Origin: Phaeobacter sp. G2
Lineage (GTDB): Bacteria > Pseudomonadota > Alphaproteobacteria > Rhodobacterales > Rhodobacteraceae
Assembly: GCA_025163595.1 (NCBI GenBank)
Contig: CP104100.1
Location: forward strand, 3,782,001-3,846,000
DNA length: 64,000 bases
Reading direction: 5' to 3'
Under the pieces are notes generated by a model, which saw only the letters and a program-made list of their open reading frames with translations, was not told where the DNA came from and did not search any database. Made by a program: the position numbers and the translations under genes. The first letter of the stretch is position 1; every line of letters starts with the position of its first letter. Shown in pieces: positions 1 to 8,445 of the stretch.

Positions 1-306
1 GCCACCCACAAGACTCTGATCAACAAAGATCATCGGAAAGGTCGGCCACCCCGACCACATCTTGATTGCCAGTCGCCTGTGCCACTGCGCGGTGTAGCTG
101 CCGTATTCTAGATAGGTGAAGGGAATGCCTGCCGCTTGCAGCGATTTGCGCGCTTTTGACACCACAGGATTATATTTCATCCCCACCACGACAACCCCAT
201 TGCCAGAGACCGCGTCCATGACCTCTTGCACGGTGTCCTGGTGGTAGATGCTGATCATCTCTTCGATGGCAGGATGAACGGCATCGGGGTTTAGCAGGTT
301 ACGCAT
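1..306 (-). CDS. glutaredoxin-like protein, 3' end cut by window edge
   Basis: The visible 102 N-terminal residues start at the ATG at 306 and run off the window. The segment around residues 80-101 (WPTFPMIFVDQSLVGG) matches the cis-Pro and GG region of glutaredoxins, and the part before it has the beta-alpha-beta start of a thioredoxin fold (VVVVGMKYNPVVSKARKSL). The position where glutaredoxins carry the redox CxxC or CGFS motif reads KYNPVVSKA, so no active-site cysteine is visible. It may therefore bind a partner or glutathione rather than do dithiol chemistry; this is inference. The C-terminus is outside the window. Confidence 0.75.
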   Translation of the reverse strand, partial: MRNLLNPDAVHPAIEEMISIYHQDTVQEVMDAVSGNGVVVVGMKYNPVVSKARKSLQAAGIPFTYLEYGSYTAQWHRRLAIKMWSGWPTFPMIFVDQSLVGG

Positions 307-502
307 GGGGCACTCTCTTAGGTGGTTTATGTGGAGACTTTGGTCGTTCCAGCTCTGTTGCGCTGGACATAGGCCACTCGCTACCTGACTTCTCTCAAGG
401 CGCACAGGAGCAATCCGAGCTCACCATGGAACAGGCCACACTCCGCCGACACCTTGAGGCCATTTCGAAGGGGTTTAGCCGGCCAGCGCAGGCGTCGCGG
501 CC

Positions 503-1414
503 TCACTCCCATTCCATCTGCATGTAGACGTTCTGTGCGTTTTTCCGAGAGATCTGCTCAAAAACCTCTAGGTAGCTGAACTGAGACTGGTCAATATGGG
601 TCCCTTCCTCGATGGATCCGCCCGCCTCGATCACTTTGCCGATCTCGCTGCGCAGATGTGACAGGTAATCACGGGTTTCCGCCCGCGCCTGTGCCATATC
701 CGTGGCTCTGCCATGGCCTGGCACAATATGCTTGGCGCCAAAGGCCGCCATGGCATCAAACGCCTCCAGCCAGCTGGCGCTATCCCCTGCCGGGCCGATC
801 CCCAACATGCGATCGACATAGACAATATCACCTGTGAACATGACCTCCTGATCTTGCAGCCAGACAAAACTGTCACCCAGAGTATGGGCCGAGCCGCGGT
901 GCATGATCTCAAAGCTCTTCTGGCCCAGATCCAACTGGTATTCGGTTTCAAAGGTGATATCGGCAAAGGACGGTTCTGTGCCCTCAAGGCCGTCCCCCAG
1001 GAAATGGGTCAGGGCTGACATCTGCAGCGAAGCCCGGTCTTTGTGATCCATGACCGCCGCCTCTGAGGCGATGACAGTTGCGCCCTGTGCCTGCCAATAG
1101 CCATTGCCAAGCCAGCGATGGTCCTGCCCACCAGTGTTGATCACATATTTCACCGGCTGATCAGTGAGCCCACGCACCACCCCGTGCAGTGCCTCTGCGC
1201 CCGCCCAGGACCCGCCTGGATCAACCAGAACCGCGCCAGCACCGGTTTCGACCAGACCAAAGGTTGCGTTGTTGGCGTGATTGTCCGGGTTGCGCTGCGC
1301 AGTTGGACCAACGATAGCCCAGATCCCCGGCACTACCGGCTGAACGTCAAGGCTCTGCCCGGAGGCAAAGCCGGGGAGAACAAGCGCGGCGACAGTAACA
1401 ATGGTACGGATCAT
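503..1414 (-). CDS. exported metallo-beta-lactamase-fold protein with altered metal motif
   Basis: A 303-residue protein if started at the ATG at 1414, which opens directly with a signal peptide (MIRTIVTVAALVLPGFASG); an upstream TTG would add 14 residues in front of it. The fold markers are present in order: an NTGGQDHRWLGN loop, then GSAHTLGDS, FTGDIVYVD and VPGHG. In canonical members the first loop is HxHxDH; here the first two histidines are missing while D and H remain, and the later H, D and H ligands are kept. It may thus bind one metal rather than two. It resembles periplasmic metallohydrolases annotated near quinoprotein or sulfur-oxidation genes, but no such partner is nearby. Substrate unknown. 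Confidence 0.75.
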   Translation of the reverse strand: MIRTIVTVAALVLPGFASGQSLDVQPVVPGIWAIVGPTAQRNPDNHANNATFGLVETGAGAVLVDPGGSWAGAEALHGVVRGLTDQPVKYVINTGGQDHRWLGNGYWQAQGATVIASEAAVMDHKDRASLQMSALTHFLGDGLEGTEPSFADITFETEYQLDLGQKSFEIMHRGSAHTLGDSFVWLQDQEVMFTGDIVYVDRMLGIGPAGDSASWLEAFDAMAAFGAKHIVPGHGRATDMAQARAETRDYLSHLRSEIGKVIEAGGSIEEGTHIDQSQFSYLEVFEQISRKNAQNVYMQMEWE

Positions 1415-1598
1415 GGCAGGGCATCTTTCACTTATACGCAGAGCTGCATCTGCCAAGCACCCTAGTCACCACATTCCAAAAACAAAATGCGGCATTCTAC
1501 CCTGTCCCCGGTTTACAGCGCAAAACCCATGCTGATGGGCGGCTATGGGGATAAACCTGCCGTCTGCGGGACTGAAGACAACGGCTGCTCTCCGCCCG

Positions 1599-2210
1599 TC
1601 ACTCCAAATCAACAAAGATCTGCGAGGCAACACCAGCTTCAAGCAGCGCCTCCTTGATCTCATCAATTGCGCCGACGTCGGCTGAGCTGACGATGACCAC
1701 ATCGTTGACCACCAGTGAATACAACGGCGCGTCGGGCTCAAGATTGGCCAAGTATTTCTCTGCAGCCAGTTGAGACTTCGGGCCCCACTTGCCGTCATAG
1801 GAGACGCCAATCGTATACTGTACGTCCATGATCATTTCTTTGCTGACGGATTTGCCTTCGTTCAGATCCAGCAGGGCACTTTGCAGCGTTGCTTCATCCG
1901 AGATGCGCTCCGGAATGAACACGTTCGTGCAGGTCTCGACCTCTCTATATTTGGTGACTCTATTCCTGCTGGTTTCATTGGCGATGGCTCCGCCAACGAT
2001 CGCACCGACTGCAGCGCCGGCATTCTTGTCGGTCACAACCTTGCCGATCACACCGCCTACAATCGCACCGCCGATTACTTTTTCTGGGCTCCCGCCTCTC
2101 ACGGTTTCCTGATACGGCACCGATTTTGTCTCACATCTTACCTCGTAAGAACCGGCAAATGCCTGCGTAGTCATCAGCAATCCCGTTGCCGCTGTCGCCA
2201 AAAGTTTCAT
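1599..2210 (-). CDS. exported glycine-zipper protein
   Basis: Start chosen at the ATG at 2210, which has the Shine-Dalgarno-like AGGAACGGGAC just upstream and begins with a signal peptide (MKLLATAATGLLMTTQAFAG). Residues 45-80 hold a glycine zipper (VIGGAIVGGVIGKVV and AGAAVGAIVGGAIANE), as in outer-membrane-associated 17-kDa-antigen or Rick_17kDa-like proteins. The C-terminal 100 residues contain a YTIGVSYDGKWGPKSQ stretch and are otherwise unrecognised. Probably an envelope protein; no enzymatic motif is visible. Confidence 0.65.
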   Translation of the reverse strand: MKLLATAATGLLMTTQAFAGSYEVRCETKSVPYQETVRGGSPEKVIGGAIVGGVIGKVVTDKNAGAAVGAIVGGAIANETSRNRVTKYREVETCTNVFIPERISDEATLQSALLDLNEGKSVSKEMIMDVQYTIGVSYDGKWGPKSQLAAEKYLANLEPDAPLYSLVVNDVVIVSSADVGAIDEIKEALLEAGVASQIFVDLE

Positions 2211-2454
2211 GTCCCGTTCCTCCATAGGCAGGTCAAGCTAATCTAGCCCTTCCTGCAGTTCACGACCATCACCTGTTCACCGCCTGACCTGTTCACCACC
2301 TGGCGCCGCAACCGCTATCGCCGGTTATCCAGTCTGCTCCCTCAATCTTAGCTTCGCCCCCATCTGTTATTCAATATCAACGCAGAATTCTGTCAGCTCT
2401 ACTGAAGAGAACCGACGTTTTGACAAACAGACCCAAAGCATTCAACGTGGCTCT

Positions 2455-2913
2455 ATGCAGAGATTTTTCGCAATAGGGTTATGTGTATGTGCCTCTGCCG
2501 CTGCGCTGGCAACTTTCGTTTGGGTAAGTGCAGATGAACCACAGCACTTCACTGCTGATGAGCTGATAAAACTGACCTGCCACGCGCTAGGCCAGCGCCA
2601 TGAGGAGGTCATTTTTGACTACCATGACGCCGAGATTGCCCACTATCGCCGGACAGGTGCGTTTCATGATGACCTTGGATTGCCTTCCGAAGACGTTGTG
2701 CCATATGCGGTTTTGATCAAGCGGTTTATGCAGGACAACCACTTCACAGTCGCCGACCTTTCTACCACATCGTCTTCAACGCCTCTTCTGGACTCGGGTT
2801 TCTATTATGAAACATCGGCAATATGCGCGGCAAATCCATCGTGGCAAGCCATTGACGCAATGCGACAAGCGGCAATAAATCTTGGCTTGATTGACGGCCA
2901 GGCCGATCAATAG
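2455..2913 (+). CDS. small exported or membrane-anchored protein, unknown
   Basis: A 152-residue protein with a hydrophobic N-terminus (residues 4-25) that could be a signal peptide or anchor. The rest is soluble, mildly acidic, with two cysteines (C43 and C128 approximately) that could pair. I do not recognise a family. It lies 65 bp before another exported protein on the same strand, so they may be co-transcribed. Codon use looks typical of the neighbours. Confidence 0.55.
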   Translation: MQRFFAIGLCVCASAAALATFVWVSADEPQHFTADELIKLTCHALGQRHEEVIFDYHDAEIAHYRRTGAFHDDLGLPSEDVVPYAVLIKRFMQDNHFTVADLSTTSSSTPLLDSGFYYETSAICAANPSWQAIDAMRQAAINLGLIDGQADQ

Positions 2914-2978
2914 CGGCCAGTGCAATCAGGGTATCGAACCATGGGCCTGATATTGAATATGATAGGAGCGCCAGGGTT

Positions 2979-3953
2979 ATGCGGCGGAATTTGAGTGTTT
3001 GTGCTGTCGTTTGCAGCACGCTTTTGGGGAGCCTGGCACAGGCGGGTTGCCCGGCGGGGCAGGAAGCCTTCACCTCCTGCCAGATCAAAGGGCGCAACAC
3101 CGAAGTTCGTGTTTGCTTTGATGATCAGGTCGCAACCTATCGCTATGGACCGATTGACGGCGCCCCTGATTTAACCCTTTCGGACACTGTGGCGCATGTG
3201 GATTTCGAGCCGTGGTCTGGCTTAGGGAAAGCTATCAGCGAGACAGTAACTTTTTACAACGGTGCTTTTAGCTATCAGATCGGCGGGGGATTTGAGCGGC
3301 CGTTTTCCGACGAGGAGATGCAGCTTGGTCCGCGACGCTTTGGCTGGATCGACGTTGCCCAGAACGGTCAAAGCCTGCGCAGGCTGGAATGTCTCCCCGA
3401 CACGGTGACCTATGGGTTTGGCGGCGGGCTCTATGATGCCAAGGTGGCTGCTGGCCTGGTATGGGACGACGATTCAAAAACATGGCTGCGGGAGGCCGTG
3501 GTGCAGGAGCCAATTTTGCTGTCGGACACCAGCGGCGGGTGCTTGCTGAGCAGTGAATTCATGCTTGGCGGTGTCGCAATGGGGGATCCTGTGGCGACAC
3601 TTGCCAAACTTGGATCACCCGAAGCGAGCGGCGTGTTTCTTCCCGATGGCCGCGAGCTTGAACGGATCACAGCGCATGGTCTCAATATCGACGTTCTTGA
3701 TGGGCTGGTGATTGCCATGCAGGCCACGGATGCGGCCTGGGATATGCCATCAGGGCTGCGGGTTGGACTGACGCGAGGAGAGGTGATTGCGATATTGGGC
3801 CGTGTGCCGAGTGGTGAGGCCCCAACGGCAGAGAGATACAACGCCCTCGTTTGTTCAGAAGCGCCGCAAGATATCGCAAACTGGTATGCCGCCATTGGCT
3901 TTGGGCCAGACAAACGTGTTGAAAGCATCAATTTCATAACTCTTGCACCCTAG
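2979..3953 (+). CDS. secreted protein, unknown family
   Basis: A 324-residue protein with a clear signal peptide ending at AQAG and six or more cysteines spread through the mature part (CPAGQEAFTSC, VCFDD, LECLP, GGCLL, VCSEA), suggesting disulfide bonds in the periplasm. The first 130 mature residues look beta-rich. A start at the ATG at 2979 is preferred because it opens straight into the signal peptide. No family recognised. Confidence 0.6.
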   Translation: MRRNLSVCAVVCSTLLGSLAQAGCPAGQEAFTSCQIKGRNTEVRVCFDDQVATYRYGPIDGAPDLTLSDTVAHVDFEPWSGLGKAISETVTFYNGAFSYQIGGGFERPFSDEEMQLGPRRFGWIDVAQNGQSLRRLECLPDTVTYGFGGGLYDAKVAAGLVWDDDSKTWLREAVVQEPILLSDTSGGCLLSSEFMLGGVAMGDPVATLAKLGSPEASGVFLPDGRELERITAHGLNIDVLDGLVIAMQATDAAWDMPSGLRVGLTRGEVIAILGRVPSGEAPTAERYNALVCSEAPQDIANWYAAIGFGPDKRVESINFITLAP

Positions 3954-4215
3954 AATTGCGGTTCAGGCGCAGGATGGTTCAGCCACGACCATCAATAGCC
4001 TGCCGTTTTCACGCCGTCACCTGTGTCGCCTGTCAGGGTTTGCATGCAAAAACCTGTGGTAACAAAGCCCCCCTGTGCTTCGCTGCAATCCCTGCCGCCG
4101 TCTTTTCACCTCGCACTGCCACAGGCGCGACCGTGGCCTTAAACTAATCTGGAAAACGGCCTTTCTTGGTCCTTTGCCTATCCTGCATTCAAGGTTGAAT
4201 ATATCTTAGCACGCT

Positions 4216-4232
4216 GTCCGGTTTTTCCGGAC
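4216..4232 (-). terminator. possible terminator hairpin after nirV
   Basis: GTCCGG and CCGGAC flank five bases, starting about 5 nt after the nirV stop on the minus strand. There is no clear T-run after it, so termination is not certain. Confidence 0.35.
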
Positions 4233-4236
4233 CACG

Positions 4237-4992
4237 TCACAGGCCTTTGATTGGTCTGTCTGCCACAAGCCGCATGCCCAGATGCGCGGGGGGCGTGCCA
4301 ACGGCGCAGCCTCCACGCGCCGGGTCGCGGATGAGATAGGACATCGCCGCAAGGTGTTCACCGCCGACAATAAACGCCGGGCAACGGGCCGGGTCCACGC
4401 CCTCTGATGCGCCAGCATAGCACTCTTGCGTCCATTCCCAGACACTGCCGTCAAGGTCAACAATGCCCTCCGGCGATGTCGAAAAACTGCCTTGCGGTTT
4501 CAGCGCGCGGGGCGCGATGCCCTCTATCAGATATGTAGAAGCCCATGTCAGCGAAGGATCGGTAAAGATTGGATCGGGTGCATCTGGCAAAACGGACGCG
4601 GCCATGTGATCCCATTCGATGGCGGTGGGAAGACGAAATGTCTGACCGGAAACTTCGTTGACCCAAGAAAGATATTCCTGAACGTCAACATAGCTGAGGC
4701 CTGTAGCAGGTGTGATCGCTGGGTCTTGATCGGGTCTTGCGCGCAGTGCAATTGAGCACGCGTTGTCCGCATGGCACATATTCCATTCGGCAACGGTGAC
4801 TTCGTGACGTTGGACATACATGGCACTGCCATCTGGCAGGATCACAGGCCGATCGGACATGACAGGAACAAATGTGGCATCGGGGGCGCGCTGCCAGAGC
4901 ACGCCCCCGACAAGACCTGCCGCCAGAACCCCGAATGCCGCAAAACGAAGGGACGTCTTGAGATTGGAACTGAGGTTTTGGACGGCAGGCAT
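4237..4992 (-). CDS. nirV: NirV, formylglycine-generating-enzyme-like protein
   Basis: A 251-residue protein with one N-terminal membrane segment (about 13-30) and a sulfatase-modifying-factor (FGE) type domain: VMRRHEV-like entry (YVQRHEVTVAEWNMC), FRLPTAIEWDHMA, DLDGSVWEWTQE and a closing GMRLVAD. NirV proteins of this kind sit directly downstream of copper nitrite reductase genes in many denitrifiers; their exact job is not established, and a maturation or maintenance role for NirK is usually supposed. Here it lies 24 bp after nirK on the same strand and should be co-transcribed with it. Confidence 0.85.
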   Translation of the reverse strand: MPAVQNLSSNLKTSLRFAAFGVLAAGLVGGVLWQRAPDATFVPVMSDRPVILPDGSAMYVQRHEVTVAEWNMCHADNACSIALRARPDQDPAITPATGLSYVDVQEYLSWVNEVSGQTFRLPTAIEWDHMAASVLPDAPDPIFTDPSLTWASTYLIEGIAPRALKPQGSFSTSPEGIVDLDGSVWEWTQECYAGASEGVDPARCPAFIVGGEHLAAMSYLIRDPARGGCAVGTPPAHLGMRLVADRPIKGL

Positions 4993-5016
4993 GATCGTTT
5001 CCCTTTTTGTCGGTGT

Positions 5017-6243
5017 TTAGGTTGTAAATTCGCGCGGAGCGATGACCTGCTCCATCAGCTCATTGTCCCACTCACCATCGACGACAAAGTGTGCGGTTGC
5101 CCCCAGCATGACGCCTTCGATCAGGTTGTGGTTGACGTAGGCATAGACCCCGGGTTGCTCAAAAGTGTACATTGCCGCCACAGCGCTGCCGCCGCGCACG
5201 AACCAGGTTTCCATGCCTTGCAGCGGATCGTCGGTGAAGGACGATTCCCAGACATAGTTGCCGTGGCCACCGATCAGGTGCGGCCGCGAGTCCCGGTTGG
5301 CCTGGTTGTGGATCATCAGAACGGTTTCGCCGACATTGGCTTTTAGCGCGTGTTCGCCAGTCAAGGCACCCACTGCGCCGTTGAACACCGAATGGGTCGG
5401 GATCAGGCTGCGCATGGCCTCAAGGCTGTCCGAATAGTCGTCTCCGGCAACTTCATATTGGCGGTAGTCACCGTTTTCGTCCATCGGCAGGTAATAATCC
5501 TGTTCACCGATGTAGGCGATGCTGTCATAGCGCAGCGGATTGCCGTCCTTGTCCTTAAGCCCGTCGCGCGGCAGCACCATGACGGCGCCGTTCATCCCGT
5601 GGGTCACGTGATAGGGGATCATCGCGCCGCCGGGGGCACAGTGATAGGTAAAGCAGCCCGGCTTGGTCGCTTTCCAGCGCAGCACGGTTTCTTCACCAGG
5701 AAAGACGTGGGTCAGACCCCCGCCGCCCAAAGCGCCGGTTGACGCGTGGAAGTCGATGTTGTGCTCCATCATACTGTCAACGGGGTTGCGCAAGGTCAGT
5801 TCGATCATGTCGCCTTCGTGGCAGATGATGAGCGGGCCGGGCACTGAGCCGTTGTAGGTCAGCGCCCAGATCGACGCGCCGGTATCCTCATCCACCACCA
5901 TCAGGCGTTCCTCGGTCTCCATAGTAATTTCGATAATTTTTGGACCGCCTGTGGCAACCTGCTCATGCACCGGCGCAAAGGGAGGCGCGACCAACTCTTG
6001 TTTGACGCGGGTATAGCCTGACAGATCGGTTGGCTTAGCGGTTGTGGTAGCCTCTTGCTGACCGGAAGCTGTGTAGATTTTAGCGGACGCGGCGTTGATG
6101 GCACTCATCCGAGGCATGCGCGGCGCGCGCGGTGCGGACATGGCGCCGGCCCCTGTCATTGCGGCCGCCCCGGCCAGCACGCTTCCGCGCAGCATATTGC
6201 GGCGGCTTGTTTTCATAAGGCCGGGGTTGATGAACTTGGTCAT
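5017..6243 (-). CDS. nirK: copper-containing nitrite reductase NirK
   Basis: Reduces nitrite to nitric oxide in the periplasm. The 408-residue protein has a [11 protein letters not shown]-terminal export signal of Tat-like character, then two cupredoxin domains. Copper ligands are visible: HNIDFH (about H161, D164, H166), YHCAPGG (H201, C202), YHVTHGM (H212, M217) and the second-domain NGAVGALTG and HLIGGHG segments. The [11 protein letters not shown] spacing is that of class I enzymes such as the Rhodobacter form. The start at 6243 follows a good CAGGAG ribosome site. It lies 60 bp after the pseudoazurin gene, its likely electron donor, and before nirV. Confidence 0.97.
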   Translation of the reverse strand: MTKFINPGLMKTSRRNMLRGSVLAGAAAMTGAGAMSAPRAPRMPRMSAINAASAKIYTASGQQEATTTAKPTDLSGYTRVKQELVAPPFAPVHEQVATGGPKIIEITMETEERLMVVDEDTGASIWALTYNGSVPGPLIICHEGDMIELTLRNPVDSMMEHNIDFHASTGALGGGGLTHVFPGEETVLRWKATKPGCFTYHCAPGGAMIPYHVTHGMNGAVMVLPRDGLKDKDGNPLRYDSIAYIGEQDYYLPMDENGDYRQYEVAGDDYSDSLEAMRSLIPTHSVFNGAVGALTGEHALKANVGETVLMIHNQANRDSRPHLIGGHGNYVWESSFTDDPLQGMETWFVRGGSAVAAMYTFEQPGVYAYVNHNLIEGVMLGATAHFVVDGEWDNELMEQVIAPREFTT

Positions 6244-6266
6244 AGCTTTCTCCTGACAATGATTGG

Positions 6267-6295
6267 CGGTGTCGGGCCACAGTGCCCGAACACCG
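6267..6295 (-). other. intercistronic hairpin between pseudoazurin and nirK
   Basis: CGGTGTCGGGC and GCCCGAACACCG form a strong imperfect stem in the 60-bp gap. There is no T-run, so it more likely acts as an mRNA-stability or processing element favouring the upstream pseudoazurin transcript than as a full terminator. This is inference from the sequence. Confidence 0.45.
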
Positions 6296-6303
6296 GTAGA
6301 TGG

Positions 6304-6735
6304 CTAGAAATTGGCGAGCTGCGCTTCAAAGCGTTCCTTGGCTTTGCGCGGGATGCGTCCTTCAAGAAAATCAGCGGGCACTTCGGCGTCGCCAACGGCA
6401 ATGGTCATCACCATGCCCATGGCGAAGTGCGGTTTGCAGATGACGCCGTAGTAGCCTTCGGTTTCGAGCGTGACCTCGATCTCTTTATTGATCTTGCCGG
6501 CAAAGCCTTCGGCACCTTCGGGGATCATCCCGTCAACGGTTTCGGCGTTGTGACCGCGGGATGCGGCAACGAATTTGATTGTGTCGCCCGGCTGCGCCTG
6601 AACGAAGGCGGGTTCAAACACCATGCGTTCGCCATCGCTGCCCTTGTTGAGCATCTGAACCTCGATGGTTTCAGCAAACGCAGCGCTGCCCATTAGGGTG
6701 GCAAGAGCAAGACCTGTTGCAAGTTGGCGGATCAT
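6304..6735 (-). CDS. pseudoazurin
   Basis: A 143-residue periplasmic blue copper protein with a 21-residue signal peptide (cleavage after SAAFA). The type-1 copper ligands are seen as H in ASRGHNAETV and the C, H and M of ICKPHFAMGM. Pseudoazurin gives electrons to NirK, and the gene is first in the paz-nirK-nirV transcript. A TTG-N8-CAA palindrome centred about 73 bp upstream of the start is a likely NnrR operator shared with the divergent regulator gene. Confidence 0.95.
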   Translation of the reverse strand: MIRQLATGLALATLMGSAAFAETIEVQMLNKGSDGERMVFEPAFVQAQPGDTIKFVAASRGHNAETVDGMIPEGAEGFAGKINKEIEVTLETEGYYGVICKPHFAMGMVMTIAVGDAEVPADFLEGRIPRKAKERFEAQLANF

Positions 6736-6801
6736 CGTCGTTTCCTTTTCAAATCGTGATGTCGTTTGATCTGAAGACTACTGGATCGCACCAAGGACAA
6801 T

Positions 6802-6815
6802 TTGCTCTGGCACAA
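6802..6815. promoter_or_regulatory. Crp/Fnr-type (NnrR/Dnr) operator
   Basis: TTGCTCTGGCACAA fits the TTG-N8-CAA consensus of NnrR/Dnr-class regulators. It lies in the divergent region between the pseudoazurin and nnrR-like genes, and nearly matches the box upstream of norC. Confidence 0.7.
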
Positions 6816-6893
6816 ACTACTTGGTGATTTGCGACGCGTATTGTCGTGAACTCAATGTGGCGCAGGATCGGGTTGTGTGGCATGACATAGGAC

Positions 6894-7610
6894 ATGGACA
6901 ATATGCCTTTGCGAAAAACCCTGCCGCGGCTTGACGAAAGCCTGCTGACGCATCTGCCTCCGTTTTCGCGGTTGGATCGACGTCAGATTCGCACGATCCT
7001 CGATCTGGCCACCGCACGGCGATACGATGCGGGAACTGCGATCTTTGAAGAAGGTCATCCGGCAGAACGGTTCTATATGCTGCTGGATGGATATGTGCGG
7101 GTCATTCGGATCACGCCGACAGGTGAACAAGTGACGGCCCTGCATATCCCGGCCGGTCAGCTGATGGGTATCGCCAAGGCCATTGGCCGCGATACCTATC
7201 CTGCCACGGCCCTATCCGCGACGGAATCAATTGTACTGAGCTGGCCGACGCGGCTTTGGGACAGGTTCATCGCTGACTATGACGGGTTTGCGACCGAAAC
7301 CTACAAGACGCTTGGTTTCAGGCTTGCTGAAGTCCAAAGCCGTGTCGTGGAAATGGCCACGCAGCAGGTCGAGCAGCGTGTCGCAAATGCGCTTCTGCGG
7401 CTGATCAATCAGACGGGGCGCAAGGTGGACGGTGGGATCGAGATTGATTTTCCGATCACGCGCCAGGACTTGTCCGAGTTGACGGCGACCACGCTGCATA
7501 CAGCCAGCCGCCTGCTAAGCGGATGGGAAAAGCAAGGGCTTGTTCAAAGCAAGCGCAAGCGCATCACGGTCTGTGATCCGCATGCGCTGGTGGTGCTCAG
7601 TCAGACCTAG
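6894..7610 (+). CDS. nnrR: Crp/Fnr-family regulator, NnrR-like
   Basis: A 238-residue regulator with an N-terminal cyclic-nucleotide-binding-like beta-roll (about 25-145) and a C-terminal winged helix (about 165-235) whose recognition helix is TATTLHTASRLLSGWEK. It lacks the N-terminal cysteine cluster of FNR, as expected for NO-responsive NnrR/Dnr proteins. Position between nirK and nor operons and the two matching TTG-N8-CAA boxes support a role as NO-dependent activator of both. It may also control itself through the shared upstream box. The start could also be the ATG 9 bases further on. Confidence 0.85.
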   Translation: MDNMPLRKTLPRLDESLLTHLPPFSRLDRRQIRTILDLATARRYDAGTAIFEEGHPAERFYMLLDGYVRVIRITPTGEQVTALHIPAGQLMGIAKAIGRDTYPATALSATESIVLSWPTRLWDRFIADYDGFATETYKTLGFRLAEVQSRVVEMATQQVEQRVANALLRLINQTGRKVDGGIEIDFPITRQDLSELTATTLHTASRLLSGWEKQGLVQSKRKRITVCDPHALVVLSQT

Positions 7611-7646
7611 CACGGGCAGACCGAGCACGGACAGACCGATCCCGGA

Positions 7647-7859
7647 TCACGCCAGACCGGCGGCCGTTATCAATTCAGCAAGAAACACTTCTTCATCAAG
7701 ATGATATTCCGCGCAGGCGTCTGCAATGGTGTGGAATGGACTGACGAGACAGCCGACACACAGCATTTTGTGCCGGACAAAGACGGGAATTGTCTGCGGC
7801 CATTTGGTCATCAGGTCGGCCAAAGCCAGGTCCGGATCGTCGAGATTGGAGTGACGCAT
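7647..7859 (-). CDS. DUF1858 / redox-disulfide domain protein
   Basis: A 70-residue protein that is essentially one DUF1858 domain, with the two-cysteine motif MLCVGC around residues 33-36 followed by a helical FHTIADACAEYHLDEEVF segment. Such small proteins often accompany hybrid-cluster or NO-metabolism genes; a redox or iron-sulfur repair role is supposed but not proven. The gene is divergent from norC and shares its NnrR-type operator region. Confidence 0.8.
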   Translation of the reverse strand: MRHSNLDDPDLALADLMTKWPQTIPVFVRHKMLCVGCLVSPFHTIADACAEYHLDEEVFLAELITAAGLA

Positions 7860-7907
7860 AGAGTGCTCCTTTCACAATGCACTCTATTGTTCCAATCGCT
7901 TCAAACG

Positions 7908-7921
7908 TTGCGCTGGCGCAA
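7908..7921. promoter_or_regulatory. NnrR/Dnr-type operator upstream of norC
   Basis: TTGCGCTGGCGCAA is a TTG-N8-CAA palindrome with extended symmetry (TTGCG and CGCAA). Its centre is about 65 bp before the norC start and about 55 bp before the divergent DUF1858 gene. Confidence 0.78.
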
Positions 7922-7979
7922 ACTTCGCCACCAACCTTGATCGTAAAACTGGCCATCCCGAGTTCAAGGAGGCCGTAAA

Positions 7980-8432
7980 ATGGCTGAATTTCTAACAAAA
8001 TCGCGGGCGCGCAACATCTTCTACGGAGGCTCGATTTTCTTTGTCGTGGTCTTTGTGGTGATGACCGTGCAGTCGCACCGATACGTGGTGACCACGTCGA
8101 CAGCGGGCATGCCGCTGAGTGAAGAGGTCATCCACGGCAAACACGTGTGGGAGCGGAACTCCTGCATCAACTGTCACAGCCTGCATGGCGAGGGCGCCTA
8201 TTTCGCCCCCGAGGTCGGCAATGTGATGACCCGCTGGGGCGTGCTGGATGATCCAGAAGGTGCCTTCGAAATACTCAAAGGATGGATCGAGGCGCAACCC
8301 AGCGGCATCGAGGGCCGTCGCCAGATGCCCCGCTACGAAATGACCGACGAAGACATCCGCGGTCTCGCCGAATTCCTGCGGTGGGCTGACCAGACAGACA
8401 CGCAGGGCTGGCCGCCCAATGACGCAGGATAA
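7980..8432 (+). CDS. norC: nitric oxide reductase subunit C (cytochrome c)
   Basis: The membrane-anchored cytochrome c subunit that hands electrons to NorB. The 150-residue protein has one N-terminal membrane helix (about 13-32), the haem motif CINCH at about residue 60, and a C-terminal QMPRYEM segment that supplies the axial methionine. A strong AAGGAGG site precedes the start. It is the first gene of norCBQD; its stop overlaps the ribosome site of norB. Confidence 0.96.
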   Translation: MAEFLTKSRARNIFYGGSIFFVVVFVVMTVQSHRYVVTTSTAGMPLSEEVIHGKHVWERNSCINCHSLHGEGAYFAPEVGNVMTRWGVLDDPEGAFEILKGWIEAQPSGIEGRRQMPRYEMTDEDIRGLAEFLRWADQTDTQGWPPNDAG

Positions 8433-8445
8433 GGAGGGCATACAA

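Noticed and set aside
3956..4147. 63-codon frame right after the secreted protein at 2979-3953
   Set aside because: No ribosome site, arginine/cysteine-rich composition and no family; probably non-coding.
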